This document shows, in pieces, positions 1 to 6,722 of a DNA stretch of 64,000 nucleotides (position 1 is the stretch's first letter; each line of letters starts with the position of its first letter). Under the pieces are notes generated by a model. It was not told the origin of the DNA and ran no database searches. It saw only the letters and a program-made list of their open reading frames with translations. Origin of the DNA: Archangium lansingense (GTDB lineage: Bacteria > Myxococcota > Myxococcia > Myxococcales > Myxococcaceae); NCBI RefSeq assembly GCF_026626635.1, contig NZ_JAPNKA010000001.1:11020501-11084500 (forward strand), written 5' to 3'. The translations under genes were made by a program, and so were the position numbers.

Positions 1-376
1 CCTCGGACCGGGATGCCGGACCCCCGGCACACCTCCAGCGTCCCAGTCCAAATTTCCGCGTTTCCTCGTGAACGCCAACATGACGCACGACGGTTCAGCA
101 AGGTCCAGTACATGCGCCCCCTTGGAACGGGCCGACGCCTCAGACTCCCTGCTCTCAGGCTGCTGACGCAGAGGGTACAAACGGCTCCAGTCTCCTGGGC
201 TTCGTCTCTGCCCGTTGAACGTGTGCGCGGCTTGGCTACCTCCCCGCACCAGCGCACTGGAGGGGCCTTAGGCGACTGTGGGCATCAACCCCCGGCGGCC
301 TGTCGCGGTAAAAGAGCGGCACGCGGGCACGGTCGGCCAGCCGGTCACGGTCCCCAGCCGTGGCAGCCCGCGCTTT
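1..376. other. Left-edge stretch without a recognisable gene
   Basis: I see no convincing coding region here. The open frames present have no recognisable motif and no plausible ribosome site. The stretch ends where the left terminal repeat of the IS66-like element starts, so it may be host DNA or debris of an older insertion. Confidence 0.4.
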
Positions 377-400
377 GTAACTGCTCGCCGGCCCCCGTCA
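377..400 (+). repeat. Left terminal inverted repeat of the IS66-like element
   Basis: Begins GTAACTGCTCGCCGG and pairs with 1274-1297 read on the other strand, with about three mismatches in the first 23 positions. A GTAA start is typical of IS66-family ends. Confidence 0.75.
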
Positions 401-447
401 TAACGAGAGGGGGCGTGACGTGAGACCTCCGGGCCACAAACCTGGAG

Positions 448-855
448 GTGCACGTGGAGAAGGAGTTGGAGCAGTTCAGGCAGGAGGTGGAGAGGCTGCG
501 AGCGGGGCGAAGGGGAGGCTCGGGCCCATTTCCGGAGCCGCTGCGCGCGTTCGCGGTGCGCTACCTGGCGTATGCCCTGGAGAAGGGCGACACGCTCAAA
601 GCGGTGGTGGAAAGACTGGGGGTGTCGGAGCCGACGTTGCAGGCGTGGCGGAGGGGGCAGACGCCCGGCGGCAAGAAGACGCAGGGGAGTGAGCCGAGGG
701 CAGCGCCACTGGTGCCGGTGGTGGTGCACCCTCGCAAGGAGGAGAGGCCGCCGTCAGCCGCTACTACCTTCGCGATAGTGTCTCCCCAGGGCTGGCGTGT
801 GGAGGGGCTGGGCCTGGAGGAGGCGGAGAAGCTGTTGCGGAGGCTGACGTGCTGA
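448..855 (+). CDS. tnpA: IS66 family accessory protein TnpA
   Basis: A 135-residue protein of the small IS66 OrfA class. The N-terminal third is charged and helical. A helix-turn-helix-like segment around residues 45-70 (motif GVSEPTLQAWRR) probably binds DNA. The C-terminus ends in the short GLGLEEAEKLLRRL helix common in these proteins. The GTG start at 448 lies just inside the left terminal repeat, and the stop overlaps the start of tnpB by 7 bp, the usual IS66 arrangement suggesting translational coupling. Its role in IS66 transposition is accessory and poorly defined. With tnpC absent it is probably no longer functional for transposition alone. Confidence 0.8.
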   Translation: MHVEKELEQFRQEVERLRAGRRGGSGPFPEPLRAFAVRYLAYALEKGDTLKAVVERLGVSEPTLQAWRRGQTPGGKKTQGSEPRAAPLVPVVVHPRKEERPPSAATTFAIVSPQGWRVEGLGLEEAEKLLRRLTC

Positions 856-1223
856 CGCTCACGCGAGCGGTGCGCGTGTACGCCTGCGCGGCACCTGTGG
901 ACATGCGCAAGGGCTTCGATGGACTGGGTGCCCTGGTGGAGCAGCAGTTGGGAGGGCAGCTTCTCAAGGGCGACGTCTTCCTCTTCGTCGGCCGGTGCCG
1001 TCGCCGCGCCAAGGTGCTGTACTTCGACGGCACGGGGCTGGTGCTGCTCACCAAACGCCTCTTCAAGGGACGCTTCGCCAGGCCCTGGGTAGAGGCGGGA
1101 GCGCCGAGCGTGGAGCTGACGGTGGCCGAGCTGTCGCTGTTTCTGGAGGGCTGCGTGCTGCGCGCTGCGCTCGCCGCCATCGAGAATCCCGGCACTGTCA
1201 CGCTCCCGGCCAGCTCCGACTGA
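849..1223 (+). CDS. tnpB: IS66 family insertion sequence protein TnpB (Orf2)
   Basis: A 124-residue protein with the signature of IS66 Orf2/TnpB: a start with VRVYACAAPVDMRKGFDGL, then GDVFLFVGRCRRRAKVLYFDGTG and the LLTKRLFKGRF segment. The GTG start overlaps the tnpA stop. The reading frame is intact at normal family length. In complete IS66 elements TnpB works with the TnpC transposase; here nothing encoding TnpC follows before the right end. Confidence 0.9.
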   Translation: MLTLTRAVRVYACAAPVDMRKGFDGLGALVEQQLGGQLLKGDVFLFVGRCRRRAKVLYFDGTGLVLLTKRLFKGRFARPWVEAGAPSVELTVAELSLFLEGCVLRAALAAIENPGTVTLPASSD

Positions 1224-1273
1224 CGTCTCCGTGCCTTGCTTCCATGCCTGCTGGGCTCATCCCCGCCCCTTCT

Positions 1274-1297
1274 AGACGGGGCGCGGCGAGCTGTTAC
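1274..1297 (-). repeat. Right terminal inverted repeat of the IS66-like element
   Basis: Read inward on the minus strand from 1297 it starts GTAACAGCTCGCCGC, matching the left end at 377-400. It lies only 50 bp downstream of the tnpB stop, which marks the loss of tnpC. Confidence 0.75.
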
Positions 1298-1314
1298 GGT
1301 TGTGCTAGCCGCTC

Positions 1315-2091
1315 TTAGCTTCCGCAGTCGTCTCGGAACTGAAGCTGGTCGGGAGACTTCAGCTCGATTTGCGCGACGCCCTTGTAGCCTTTGACTTCGC
1401 CCAGGATGCAAGGCCGAGTACCAATCAGTTCTTGAAGGTCCGTGGGGAAGTTCGCTCTGTGGTTGCCCCAGATGACCAACGACAGGCGCCTACTGCTGGG
1501 GAACGGCGCACCGACCTCAATCCAGGTCGGATTTCCGCGCGTGTTCGACGGACTCTTGGTGACGGCAACCACCCGACCAGCAATGGCGCGGGTCCGCCCG
1601 ATGTGCTCCCTTGCGGAATCCCAGTCGAGGGGGTTCTCACACGACAAACCGGGCACACCTCGGAGTTTCGGGGGCACGCTCGGCTTGTGCTGCGCTTCGG
1701 TGGATGACCCGCTGACGATTCCAAAACCCGCCTTTGCAGGACCGGCGTTCGATGGATGTACGACGGGGAGCTGCGCGTCCGGCGGGGGCAGCGGAGCCTC
1801 TGCAGCGTCAGGCAACGAGGAGCGCCGCAGGCGGTTCGACCTGGTGGACTTAGGCACCACCTTGGTCCCCGGTTCCCCGGTATAGGGGTTCACATTGCCG
1901 ACAGTGCTCCAGTTGTTCCTGAAGTTCCCGTCAGGAGCGGACCGCATGTGAGGTGCGACGTAGGTGCCGTCCTTGCGGACGTACCCATTGACGTGGACAG
2001 GCCCAGACCCGCCCCCACCGCCCTTACCACCGGCCTCGGCCGGGACCGCCGCCAGAAGACCGGCAACCAGAACTGCGACGCGCCAGACCAT
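1315..2091 (-). CDS. Secreted protein with GYVRKDGTYVAPH motif and OB-fold-like C-terminus
   Basis: A 258-residue protein with a signal peptide (hydrophobic VAVLVAGLLAAVPAEA) followed by a Gly-rich linker. Residues about 33-75 carry GYVRKDGTYVAPHMRS and NPYTGEPGTK, a motif seen in many small exported bacterial proteins of unknown role. The last 110 residues (HIGRTRAIAGRVVAV through IELKSPDQLQFRDDC) look like a small OB-fold of the type found in secreted nucleic-acid-binding or nuclease-associated proteins; this is inferred from the pattern alone. It is divergent from the gene at 2331. Whether it belongs to the host or to the accessory region is unclear. Confidence 0.65.
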   Translation of the reverse strand: MVWRVAVLVAGLLAAVPAEAGGKGGGGGSGPVHVNGYVRKDGTYVAPHMRSAPDGNFRNNWSTVGNVNPYTGEPGTKVVPKSTRSNRLRRSSLPDAAEAPLPPPDAQLPVVHPSNAGPAKAGFGIVSGSSTEAQHKPSVPPKLRGVPGLSCENPLDWDSAREHIGRTRAIAGRVVAVTKSPSNTRGNPTWIEVGAPFPSSRRLSLVIWGNHRANFPTDLQELIGTRPCILGEVKGYKGVAQIELKSPDQLQFRDDCGS

Positions 2092-2330
2092 CGAGGCCTC
2101 CTAGGCTCCACAAGGCGCGCAGTCTCCCTCCCCGCTTGACGCTGCGCAAGAGCCGCACTCCGCGCCAGCTCCGCCTTCAGCTTCGCTGCCTGTACTCCCA
2201 CTTCCATGCCCAACTTCCTCCACCGAGGGGAAAGCTCGGGTCATGGTCACATCATGCGGCGGTCGTCGGGGAGGGGACAGGCGAGGAGGTACCGCGCTTT
2301 TTCGAGCCTGGGGTGCGCACTGGAGGCGCT

Positions 2331-2909
2331 ATGGCATCAGAACCGAAGTGGGACAAGTGGCGGCGCATGGACTGTGCGCCCCTCTACCAGTTGGTCGCGT
2401 TGCTCATCCGTCTCGATCCGGAATCCATAGGATTCGAGGACGTGGAGCATTCCTGGGGCGAGAAGCGTTTTCGAGTCGAGGATGAGCGCTTCCTTGACTA
2501 CCTGGAGATGGCGGAATCGAGCGTGAGAGCAGGAGCACTCTCCTGCCGTGTTACCAGCATCTTCCATCGAGCGGGCATGGATGAGGTCCTCATGTCGGAG
2601 TTCTTGAACTGGGCCCGGTCGAAAGAACTCCCGATTCCCCCTGAATTGGAGCCCCCGGAGCGCACAGGACCAACCTCCACCGGCGCAGCGGCCTCCTCAC
2701 AGATTAAGGGCATCAAGGAGTTCATGCGGTTTTGCGAAGTTCGCGGGCTCGTGTTCGGCTCGGAGCGCGCAGCGCGCGCATTCATCGAGAAAGCCGAGAT
2801 CAAACCCATCGACGACCACGCGAAGAAGGGGCGACGCGTCTACGACGCTGCGGCAGTGGAGCCCAAGGTCTTGGCCGAAAGCGAGCGGCGGAAGAACTGG
2901 CCCAAGTAG
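2331..2909 (+). CDS. Hypothetical protein of the accessory region
   Basis: A 192-residue protein. I chose the ATG at 2331 because GGAGG precedes it by four bases, and the 65 codons upstream in frame look non-coding. The N-terminus (KWDKWRRMDCAPLYQLVALLIRLDP) resembles unnamed proteins from proteobacterial accessory regions that open with a similar Trp/Arg stretch. The C-terminus (KGRRVYDAAAVEPKVLAESERRKNW) is basic and may bind DNA. It lies upstream of the XRE-helicase-excisionase-integrase cluster in the same direction and may belong to that element. No function can be assigned. Confidence 0.55.
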   Translation: MASEPKWDKWRRMDCAPLYQLVALLIRLDPESIGFEDVEHSWGEKRFRVEDERFLDYLEMAESSVRAGALSCRVTSIFHRAGMDEVLMSEFLNWARSKELPIPPELEPPERTGPTSTGAAASSQIKGIKEFMRFCEVRGLVFGSERAARAFIEKAEIKPIDDHAKKGRRVYDAAAVEPKVLAESERRKNWPK

Positions 2910-3037
2910 CCTCCGATTATCCTCCGTTCGCCCTCCGATGGCCCTCCGTGTGGCCACCGTAAATCCCACCTCACTCGGAGACGCTCCAGAATTTCGCAGG
3001 TTGGCCACCCCCTTCCAGGCTCCGATCAGGCTCCTAC

Positions 3038-3054
3038 CTCCGATCTCGTCGGAG
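3038..3054. promoter_or_regulatory. Small perfect palindrome upstream of the XRE gene
   Basis: CTCCGA, a 5 bp spacer and TCGGAG form an inverted repeat 13 bp upstream of the XRE gene start. The 2910-3066 gap also has four CCTCCG direct copies near 2910-2950. Such symmetry in front of an XRE-type repressor gene fits an operator; this is inference. Confidence 0.35.
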
Positions 3055-3066
3055 CCATCCGGGCGG

Positions 3067-3318
3067 ATGCACGTTGAGCGCATGCTCATCAGCACACGCA
3101 AACGGACTGTTCCCGGGCTCGGAGAGCGCCTCGTATCGCTCCGCACGAGTCGTGGTCTCTCTCAACAGGTGCTCGCAACGAGGGCGGGCATCTCCATTCC
3201 CCGGCTTCGCGATGCCGAGCGCTTTGGCGCGGCCACCACGGAGACGCTCAACCTCCTCGCCCGAGCGCTGGCGACGGACGTGGACACGCTCCTCGGGCGG
3301 AAGGAGGGGACGCGATGA
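3067..3318 (+). CDS. XRE family helix-turn-helix regulator
   Basis: An 83-residue protein (ATG at 3067; an in-frame ATG at 3082 is the alternative) with a classic HTH_3 fold: LGERLVSLRTSRGLSQQVLA, then AGISIPRLRDAERFG as the recognition region, then LLARALATDVDTLLGRKEG. It is the first gene of a tightly packed run (its stop overlaps the next start as ATGA), the usual place for the repressor of an integrative element. A palindrome just upstream could be its own operator. Confidence 0.75.
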   Translation: MHVERMLISTRKRTVPGLGERLVSLRTSRGLSQQVLATRAGISIPRLRDAERFGAATTETLNLLARALATDVDTLLGRKEGTR

Positions 3319-3590
3319 GCGCACCGGCTCCGAAGCCCTTGGCGCCTCCGCTCGAAGCGACCCCAACCGCGCCCCGGTTGCCGCTCCGCCTGCGGATCGG
3401 CCTCTGGCGGCTCCAACTTCTCACCGAGGCGCTTGAGCTGGCCCTTGCAGGGGCCCGCATCGAGGCGGGGCTACCCGGGAGCTTGGGTAGCCCTGAGATG
3501 AACGGTGAGCTTGAGCGGGCACAGCTCGCGCTGTTCCGCCTGAGCAACTACATCCTGCACTGCGTTGGCTACTGGGGAGATGCGGCATGA
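3315..3590 (+). CDS. Small hypothetical protein between XRE and RepA-like helicase
   Basis: A 91-residue protein that starts inside the stop of the XRE gene and overlaps the next start, so it is probably co-translated. It has a Pro/Ala-rich first 25 residues and then two amphipathic helices (LRIGLWRLQLLTEALELAL and ELERAQLALFRLSNYILH). I do not recognise a family. Small helical proteins beside replication helicases in integrative elements can be loaders or copy-number factors, but nothing here shows that. Confidence 0.6.
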   Translation: MSAPAPKPLAPPLEATPTAPRLPLRLRIGLWRLQLLTEALELALAGARIEAGLPGSLGSPEMNGELERAQLALFRLSNYILHCVGYWGDAA

Positions 3591-4633
3591 AGCCCAAAGG
3601 CACGCCCACCCCGCGCGGAGCAGTTCCGGTTCCGCCCGTAGACCCCGGAACCGGGAACCAGTTCCCGGAACCATCCGGAACCGGCGGAACCGGTTGCCCC
3701 CTCTTCGAGCCCCTCGCGGCCTTCCTCGAACGCACCAAGGACTTGCCGCCCCTCTCCTGGCTCATTGAGGGGGTGGTGCCCGACTCCGGCAACCTCCTCA
3801 TCGTCGCCGCGCCGGGCGCGGGCAAGACGTTCCTGGCGCTCGTCATCGCCAAGACGGCGGCAGCGGCAGGACGGCCCTCCTTGCTGGTGCTGGAGGAAGG
3901 ACGACCGCGCAGCATGTTCGACCGCTTCACCGCTCTCGCCTTCCCTGCGGATGCCCCCGTGCTCATTGCCCACCGCAAAGGCGTGCGGCTCGAGGACGAG
4001 GCGATCCGCGCGCAGATAGCCGAGTTTCTGCGCACCCACGAAGCGCCCGTTGTGGTCTTCGACCCGTTCTCCTCGCTGTTCCTCGGGAACGAGAACGACA
4101 CCGAGGCCGTGAACCAGGCGAAGGAACACGTTCAGCGGCTCGCTACCGTCAACCCTCGGGCGCTCATCGTGCTCCTGCACCACACCTCGAAGGCGGGCGA
4201 ACGCGGAGAGGGCCCAGCCATCTACGCGGCAAGGGGAAGCACGGTGCTTCCGGGGTGGGCGGATATGCAGGTGAACCTCTCCAGAGAGGACACGCCACGC
4301 GGCTCCATGCGTGTCGCCTTCGTTGCGCAGGTGGCGAAGGGACGGGATGTGGAGACGGCGCAGCGCTTCCGGTTCACGCTCTCACTCGGTGATGGCTCGG
4401 TGACGATTGATGACGTGAGCGAGGCAGCCGCGCAGGACAGGGAGCAGCAGGTGCGGCGCGCTCTCGTCTCCGCGACTGCCCCTCTCAACAAGTCGCGGCT
4501 GGCCGAGTTGGTGGGCGGGAGGAAGCAAGATGCTCTCCGTGCCATCGACGCGATGGAAGCGCGGGGCGAACTCAAGAGGGAAGGGCGCGGATACATCCTC
4601 GCCTCGGACACCGCCACGGAGGGCGAGCCATGA
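3587..4633 (+). CDS. RepA-like AAA family replicative helicase
   Basis: A 348-residue RecA-fold ATPase of the AAA_25/RepA group (hexameric helicases as in plasmid RSF1010 RepA). Walker A is APGAGKTF at about residues 75-82, Walker B VVVFDPFSS near 156-163, followed by the conserved LLHHTSKAGERGEGPAIYAA region at about 196-216. The C-terminal 70 residues resemble a winged-helix (LNKSRLAELVGGRKQDALRAIDAMEARGEL). The first 35 residues are Gly/Pro/Thr-rich and are encoded by a GGAACC repeat patch. It overlaps both neighbours by 4 bp, which implies one transcript with the XRE and excisionase genes. It suggests the element can replicate when excised. Confidence 0.8.
   Translation: MKPKGTPTPRGAVPVPPVDPGTGNQFPEPSGTGGTGCPLFEPLAAFLERTKDLPPLSWLIEGVVPDSGNLLIVAAPGAGKTFLALVIAKTAAAAGRPSLLVLEEGRPRSMFDRFTALAFPADAPVLIAHRKGVRLEDEAIRAQIAEFLRTHEAPVVVFDPFSSLFLGNENDTEAVNQAKEHVQRLATVNPRALIVLLHHTSKAGERGEGPAIYAARGSTVLPGWADMQVNLSREDTPRGSMRVAFVAQVAKGRDVETAQRFRFTLSLGDGSVTIDDVSEAAAQDREQQVRRALVSATAPLNKSRLAELVGGRKQDALRAIDAMEARGELKREGRGYILASDTATEGEP
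3647..3691 (+). repeat. GGAACC direct-repeat patch inside the helicase gene
   Basis: Five direct GGAACC copies begin at 3647, 3654, 3667, 3677 and 3686, with an inverted GGTTCC at 3628. They lie in the codons for the low-complexity N-terminus of the RepA-like protein. The spacing is irregular (7-13 bp), so these may be iteron-like sites or just a by-product of the Gly/Thr/Pro-rich peptide. Confidence 0.4.
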
Positions 4634-4839
4634 GCAGCAACCCCGAACCACTCTGGAAGGTGCAGGACGTTGCCCGCTTCCTCTCCATGTCCACCTCTTG
4701 GGTCTACAAGGAGGCCGAGGCGGGGCGGCTCCCCTGCGTGCGCATCGGCGCGGCGCTCCGGTTCCGGCCCGAGGAGATCCGCGCGTTCCTTGATCGCCAG
4801 CGCGCCCCCCGTGGGGCCGTCATCCCGTTGCGTAGATAG
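4630..4839 (+). CDS. AlpA/Xis-type excisionase, helix-turn-helix domain protein
   Basis: A 69-residue MerR-like winged-helix protein of the excisionase family: LWKVQDVARFLSMSTSWVYKEAEAGRLPCVRIG followed by ALRFRPEEIRAFLDRQR. This is the standard DNA-binding pattern of AlpA and Xis proteins that bend attachment-site DNA and favour integrase-mediated excision. The start overlaps the helicase stop (ATGA). Its location between the helicase and integrase genes supports the role. Confidence 0.85.
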   Translation: MSSNPEPLWKVQDVARFLSMSTSWVYKEAEAGRLPCVRIGAALRFRPEEIRAFLDRQRAPRGAVIPLRR

Positions 4840-4851
4840 GAGGTTAAGTGC

Positions 4852-5127
4852 ATGCTCCCAATTGTGGATACAACCCGCCGCTCCCGCTCCAAGCGCAGCA
4901 CACCCGCTCCCCAGGCGCTCACCCTGGCCGAACTCCGGAGGCTTCGCGGCCTCACCCAGGTTGAGGCGGCAGCCGGGGCGGGCATGGATCAATCCGAGCT
5001 GTCCAAGGCGGAGCGCCGGGAGGACCACCGGCTCTCCACGCTCCGGCGCTACGTCGAAGCGCTCGGAGGTGAGCTGGAAGTGTTCGCCCGCTTTGGCTCG
5101 AAGCGGGTTCGTCTCAAGGAGGTTTGA
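4852..5127 (+). CDS. XRE family helix-turn-helix protein
   Basis: A 91-residue protein with an HTH_3 domain at about residues 22-75: LTLAELRRLRGLTQVEAAAGAGMDQSELSKAERR then LSTLRRYVEALGGELEVFARFG. The Gly-Gly-Glu-Leu ending with an FGSKRVRL tail is typical of XRE proteins resembling HigA-type antitoxins or small phage regulators. No toxin gene sits beside it, so a regulator of the following integrase is more likely. An AAGGAGG ribosome site for the integrase lies within its last codons. Confidence 0.75.
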   Translation: MLPIVDTTRRSRSKRSTPAPQALTLAELRRLRGLTQVEAAAGAGMDQSELSKAERREDHRLSTLRRYVEALGGELEVFARFGSKRVRLKEV

Positions 5128-5129
5128 CC

Positions 5130-6482
5130 GTGGCTTCCATCTTCAAGCGTGATGGTTCCTGGGTGGTGAAGTGGAAGAACGGGGCGGGCCGGTGGATGCA
5201 GCGCCGGACGGACTGCGCCACGAAGCTCGAAGCCCAGACGTTGGCGCGCGAGTTGGAGCGCAAGGCCGAGTTTCAGCGCCTCGGCCTGGAGCCCATCGAG
5301 GCGCCCGTGTCCCTGACCTTCGGAGAGTTGCTCGACTGGTACGCGCAGAACTTCGCCGGACAGCTCCGCTCACAGGGAGACCGGCTCGCGGCTGAGAAGC
5401 ACCTCCGCCCCTCCCTGGGGGCGCTGGGGCTTCCCGAGGTGACAGCGGCCCGCATCGATGAGGCGCTCTCGGCCGCTGCGGATGCGCTCTCGCCCAAGTC
5501 GCTCAACAACCTGCGGGGCTTCGCGCAGACCGTCTTCTCCAAGGCTATCCAGCGCGGGCTTTGGAAGGGCGCCAACCCGGCGGGTGCCGTGCCCCGGCGC
5601 AAGGTGCCCAAGCGCGCGCCGTCCTACCTCAAGGCCGAGGAGGTGGGGCCCGTGCTCGCCGAGGTGCCCGCCGAGTGGCGATGCCTCTTCGCGACTGCCG
5701 TCTACACGGGGATGCGGCGGGGCGAACTCGTGGCCCTCCAGAAAGGGGACGTGGACCTTGAGCAGGGGGAAATCGTCGTCACGCGAAGCTGGGAGGCGGG
5801 CACCACGAAGAGCGGCCGCGCCCGCGTCGTCCCCATCCACCACGAACTGAGGCCCTATCTCGTCCAGGCGATGCGGGAGAGCCCCTCGGGGCTGGTGTTC
5901 CCCCGCCCGGATGGCTCGATGCACTCCCTGAACGTGGACCTTGCCGCGCTGCTCCGCTCCGCGATGAACCGGGCCCAGTTCGTGGAAGGGTGGGCCCACA
6001 AGTGCCGCCGCTGCGGGCACGTCGAGCACTCGGCCTCCTCCGAGGTGCGCCGCTGCTCCAAGGTGGGCTGCGGCTTCACGCTGTGGCCCTCGCCCAAGCC
6101 GCGCACCATCCGCTTCCACGACTTGCGGCACACCACGGCCACGCTACTGCTCAAGGCACGGGTGCCGCTGGCGGTGGTGCAGCGCATCCTTGGGCACTCC
6201 ACGCCCACCATCACAGCAGGCGTCTACGGACACCTCGACGTTGACGACATGCGCGCGGGCCTGGAGCAGCTCAGCTTCCAGCCGTCCGAGGCGCCGGTTG
6301 CCGAGGTGCTCCCGCTGGCCGTCGGCGGCCCGCATGGTGCGCCGGTGGTGCGGAGTTCGGAGGAGGCGGGGTTCCGCTCCCGCGCCTCAGCGGAAAATCC
6401 CGAGGCGTGGGGCGGGGTTACAGAGAGTGGTCCCGGCAGGACTCGAACCTGCGGCCTCTCGGTTCGCAACCGAGTGCTCTGA
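5130..6482 (+). CDS. int: Tyrosine integrase of an integrative element, inserted at a tRNA gene
   Basis: A 450-residue phage-type tyrosine recombinase. I start it at GTG 5130, seven bases after AAGGAGG, rather than at the TTG at 5124. Residues 1-50 form an AP2-like arm-binding domain, 60-150 a SAM-like core-binding domain, and the catalytic domain carries R196 (TGMRRGEL), K227, H330-x-x-R333 (HDLRHTTAT), H356 (GHSTPT) and the nucleophile Y366 (VYGHLD). A four-cysteine insert (C292, C295, C309, C314) looks like a zinc ribbon within the catalytic domain, which is unusual. The last codons (GRTRTCGLSVRNRVL) are read antisense across the tRNA gene, a hallmark of integration at a tRNA 3' end. Confidence 0.92.
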   Translation: MASIFKRDGSWVVKWKNGAGRWMQRRTDCATKLEAQTLARELERKAEFQRLGLEPIEAPVSLTFGELLDWYAQNFAGQLRSQGDRLAAEKHLRPSLGALGLPEVTAARIDEALSAAADALSPKSLNNLRGFAQTVFSKAIQRGLWKGANPAGAVPRRKVPKRAPSYLKAEEVGPVLAEVPAEWRCLFATAVYTGMRRGELVALQKGDVDLEQGEIVVTRSWEAGTTKSGRARVVPIHHELRPYLVQAMRESPSGLVFPRPDGSMHSLNVDLAALLRSAMNRAQFVEGWAHKCRRCGHVEHSASSEVRRCSKVGCGFTLWPSPKPRTIRFHDLRHTTATLLLKARVPLAVVQRILGHSTPTITAGVYGHLDVDDMRAGLEQLSFQPSEAPVAEVLPLAVGGPHGAPVVRSSEEAGFRSRASAENPEAWGGVTESGPGRTRTCGLSVRNRVL

Positions 6483-6502
6483 TTCCACTGAGCTACGGGA
6501 CC
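6428..6502 (-). tRNA. tRNA-Arg with GCG anticodon
   Basis: A full cloverleaf on the minus strand: acceptor GGTCCCG/CGGGACC, D-stem GCTC/GAGC, anticodon stem CTCGG/CCGAG with loop TTGCGAA, T-stem GCAGG/CCTGC with loop TTCGAGT. The discriminator is A and no CCA is encoded. The anticodon GCG (6465-6467) reads CGC, and A20 and C35 agree with arginine identity. Most bacteria use an ACG tRNA-Arg (inosine) for this codon, so GCG is noteworthy. Its 3' half overlaps the integrase C-terminal codons, which makes it the probable attachment site of the element to its left. Confidence 0.9.
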
Positions 6503-6538
6503 AGAAAGCTGGATGGAGAAGGAGTGACGCTCTACGTC

Positions 6539-6574
6539 CCCAGACAGGTGAGGCAGGACTGCCTTACGTCTGGG
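6539..6574. terminator. Hairpin between tRNA-Arg and the lipoprotein gene
   Basis: CCCAGAC at 6539-6545 pairs with GTCTGGG at 6568-6574, and inside it AGGCAG at 6551-6556 pairs with CTGCCT at 6559-6564. It lies downstream of the minus-strand lipoprotein gene (stop at 6723) and upstream of the tRNA, so it could end that operon. No U-tract is seen. The remaining bases of the 6503-6722 gap hold no clear gene. Confidence 0.4.
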
Positions 6575-6722
6575 AGGCGGAACATCAGAAGAGGCGGCGG
6601 GAGCGACGCCAGTTGGAGCGGCTGTTCAGGTGCTTCGAGGTCATCGTGCGCATGGTCACCGCTCCTTTCATCCAGAAGAGACGCCGGGGTTGAGAAATCC
6701 TGACGCGGTATTCTCTGCTCGC

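Larger units (their letters stand above)
377..1297. mobile_element. Short IS66-family element with tnpA and tnpB but no tnpC
   Basis: A 921 bp unit bounded by imperfect inverted repeats. The left end reads GTAACTGCTCGCCGG from 377, and the right end read inward from 1297 is GTAACAGCTCGCCGC; about 20 of the first 23 positions match. It holds only the two small IS66 genes, tnpA and tnpB. The large DDE transposase tnpC, which normally follows tnpB, is missing: only 74 bp separate the tnpB stop from the right end. The flanking 8 bp (369-376 and 1298-1305) do not match, so no target duplication is visible. The likely reading is an internally deleted, non-autonomous copy that could move only if a full-length IS66 supplied TnpC. 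Confidence 0.75.

Noticed and set aside
369..1305. 8 bp target-site duplication around the IS66-like element
   Set aside because: The flanking octamers CGCGCTTT and GGTTGTGC do not match.
4852..5127. HigA-like antitoxin of a toxin-antitoxin pair
   Set aside because: The XRE protein resembles HigA in part, but neither neighbour encodes a RelE/HigB-type toxin. A regulator of the element is more likely.
5124..5129. TTG at 5124 as integrase start
   Set aside because: It lies one base after AAGGAGG, too close for initiation. GTG at 5130 has the ideal seven-base spacing.
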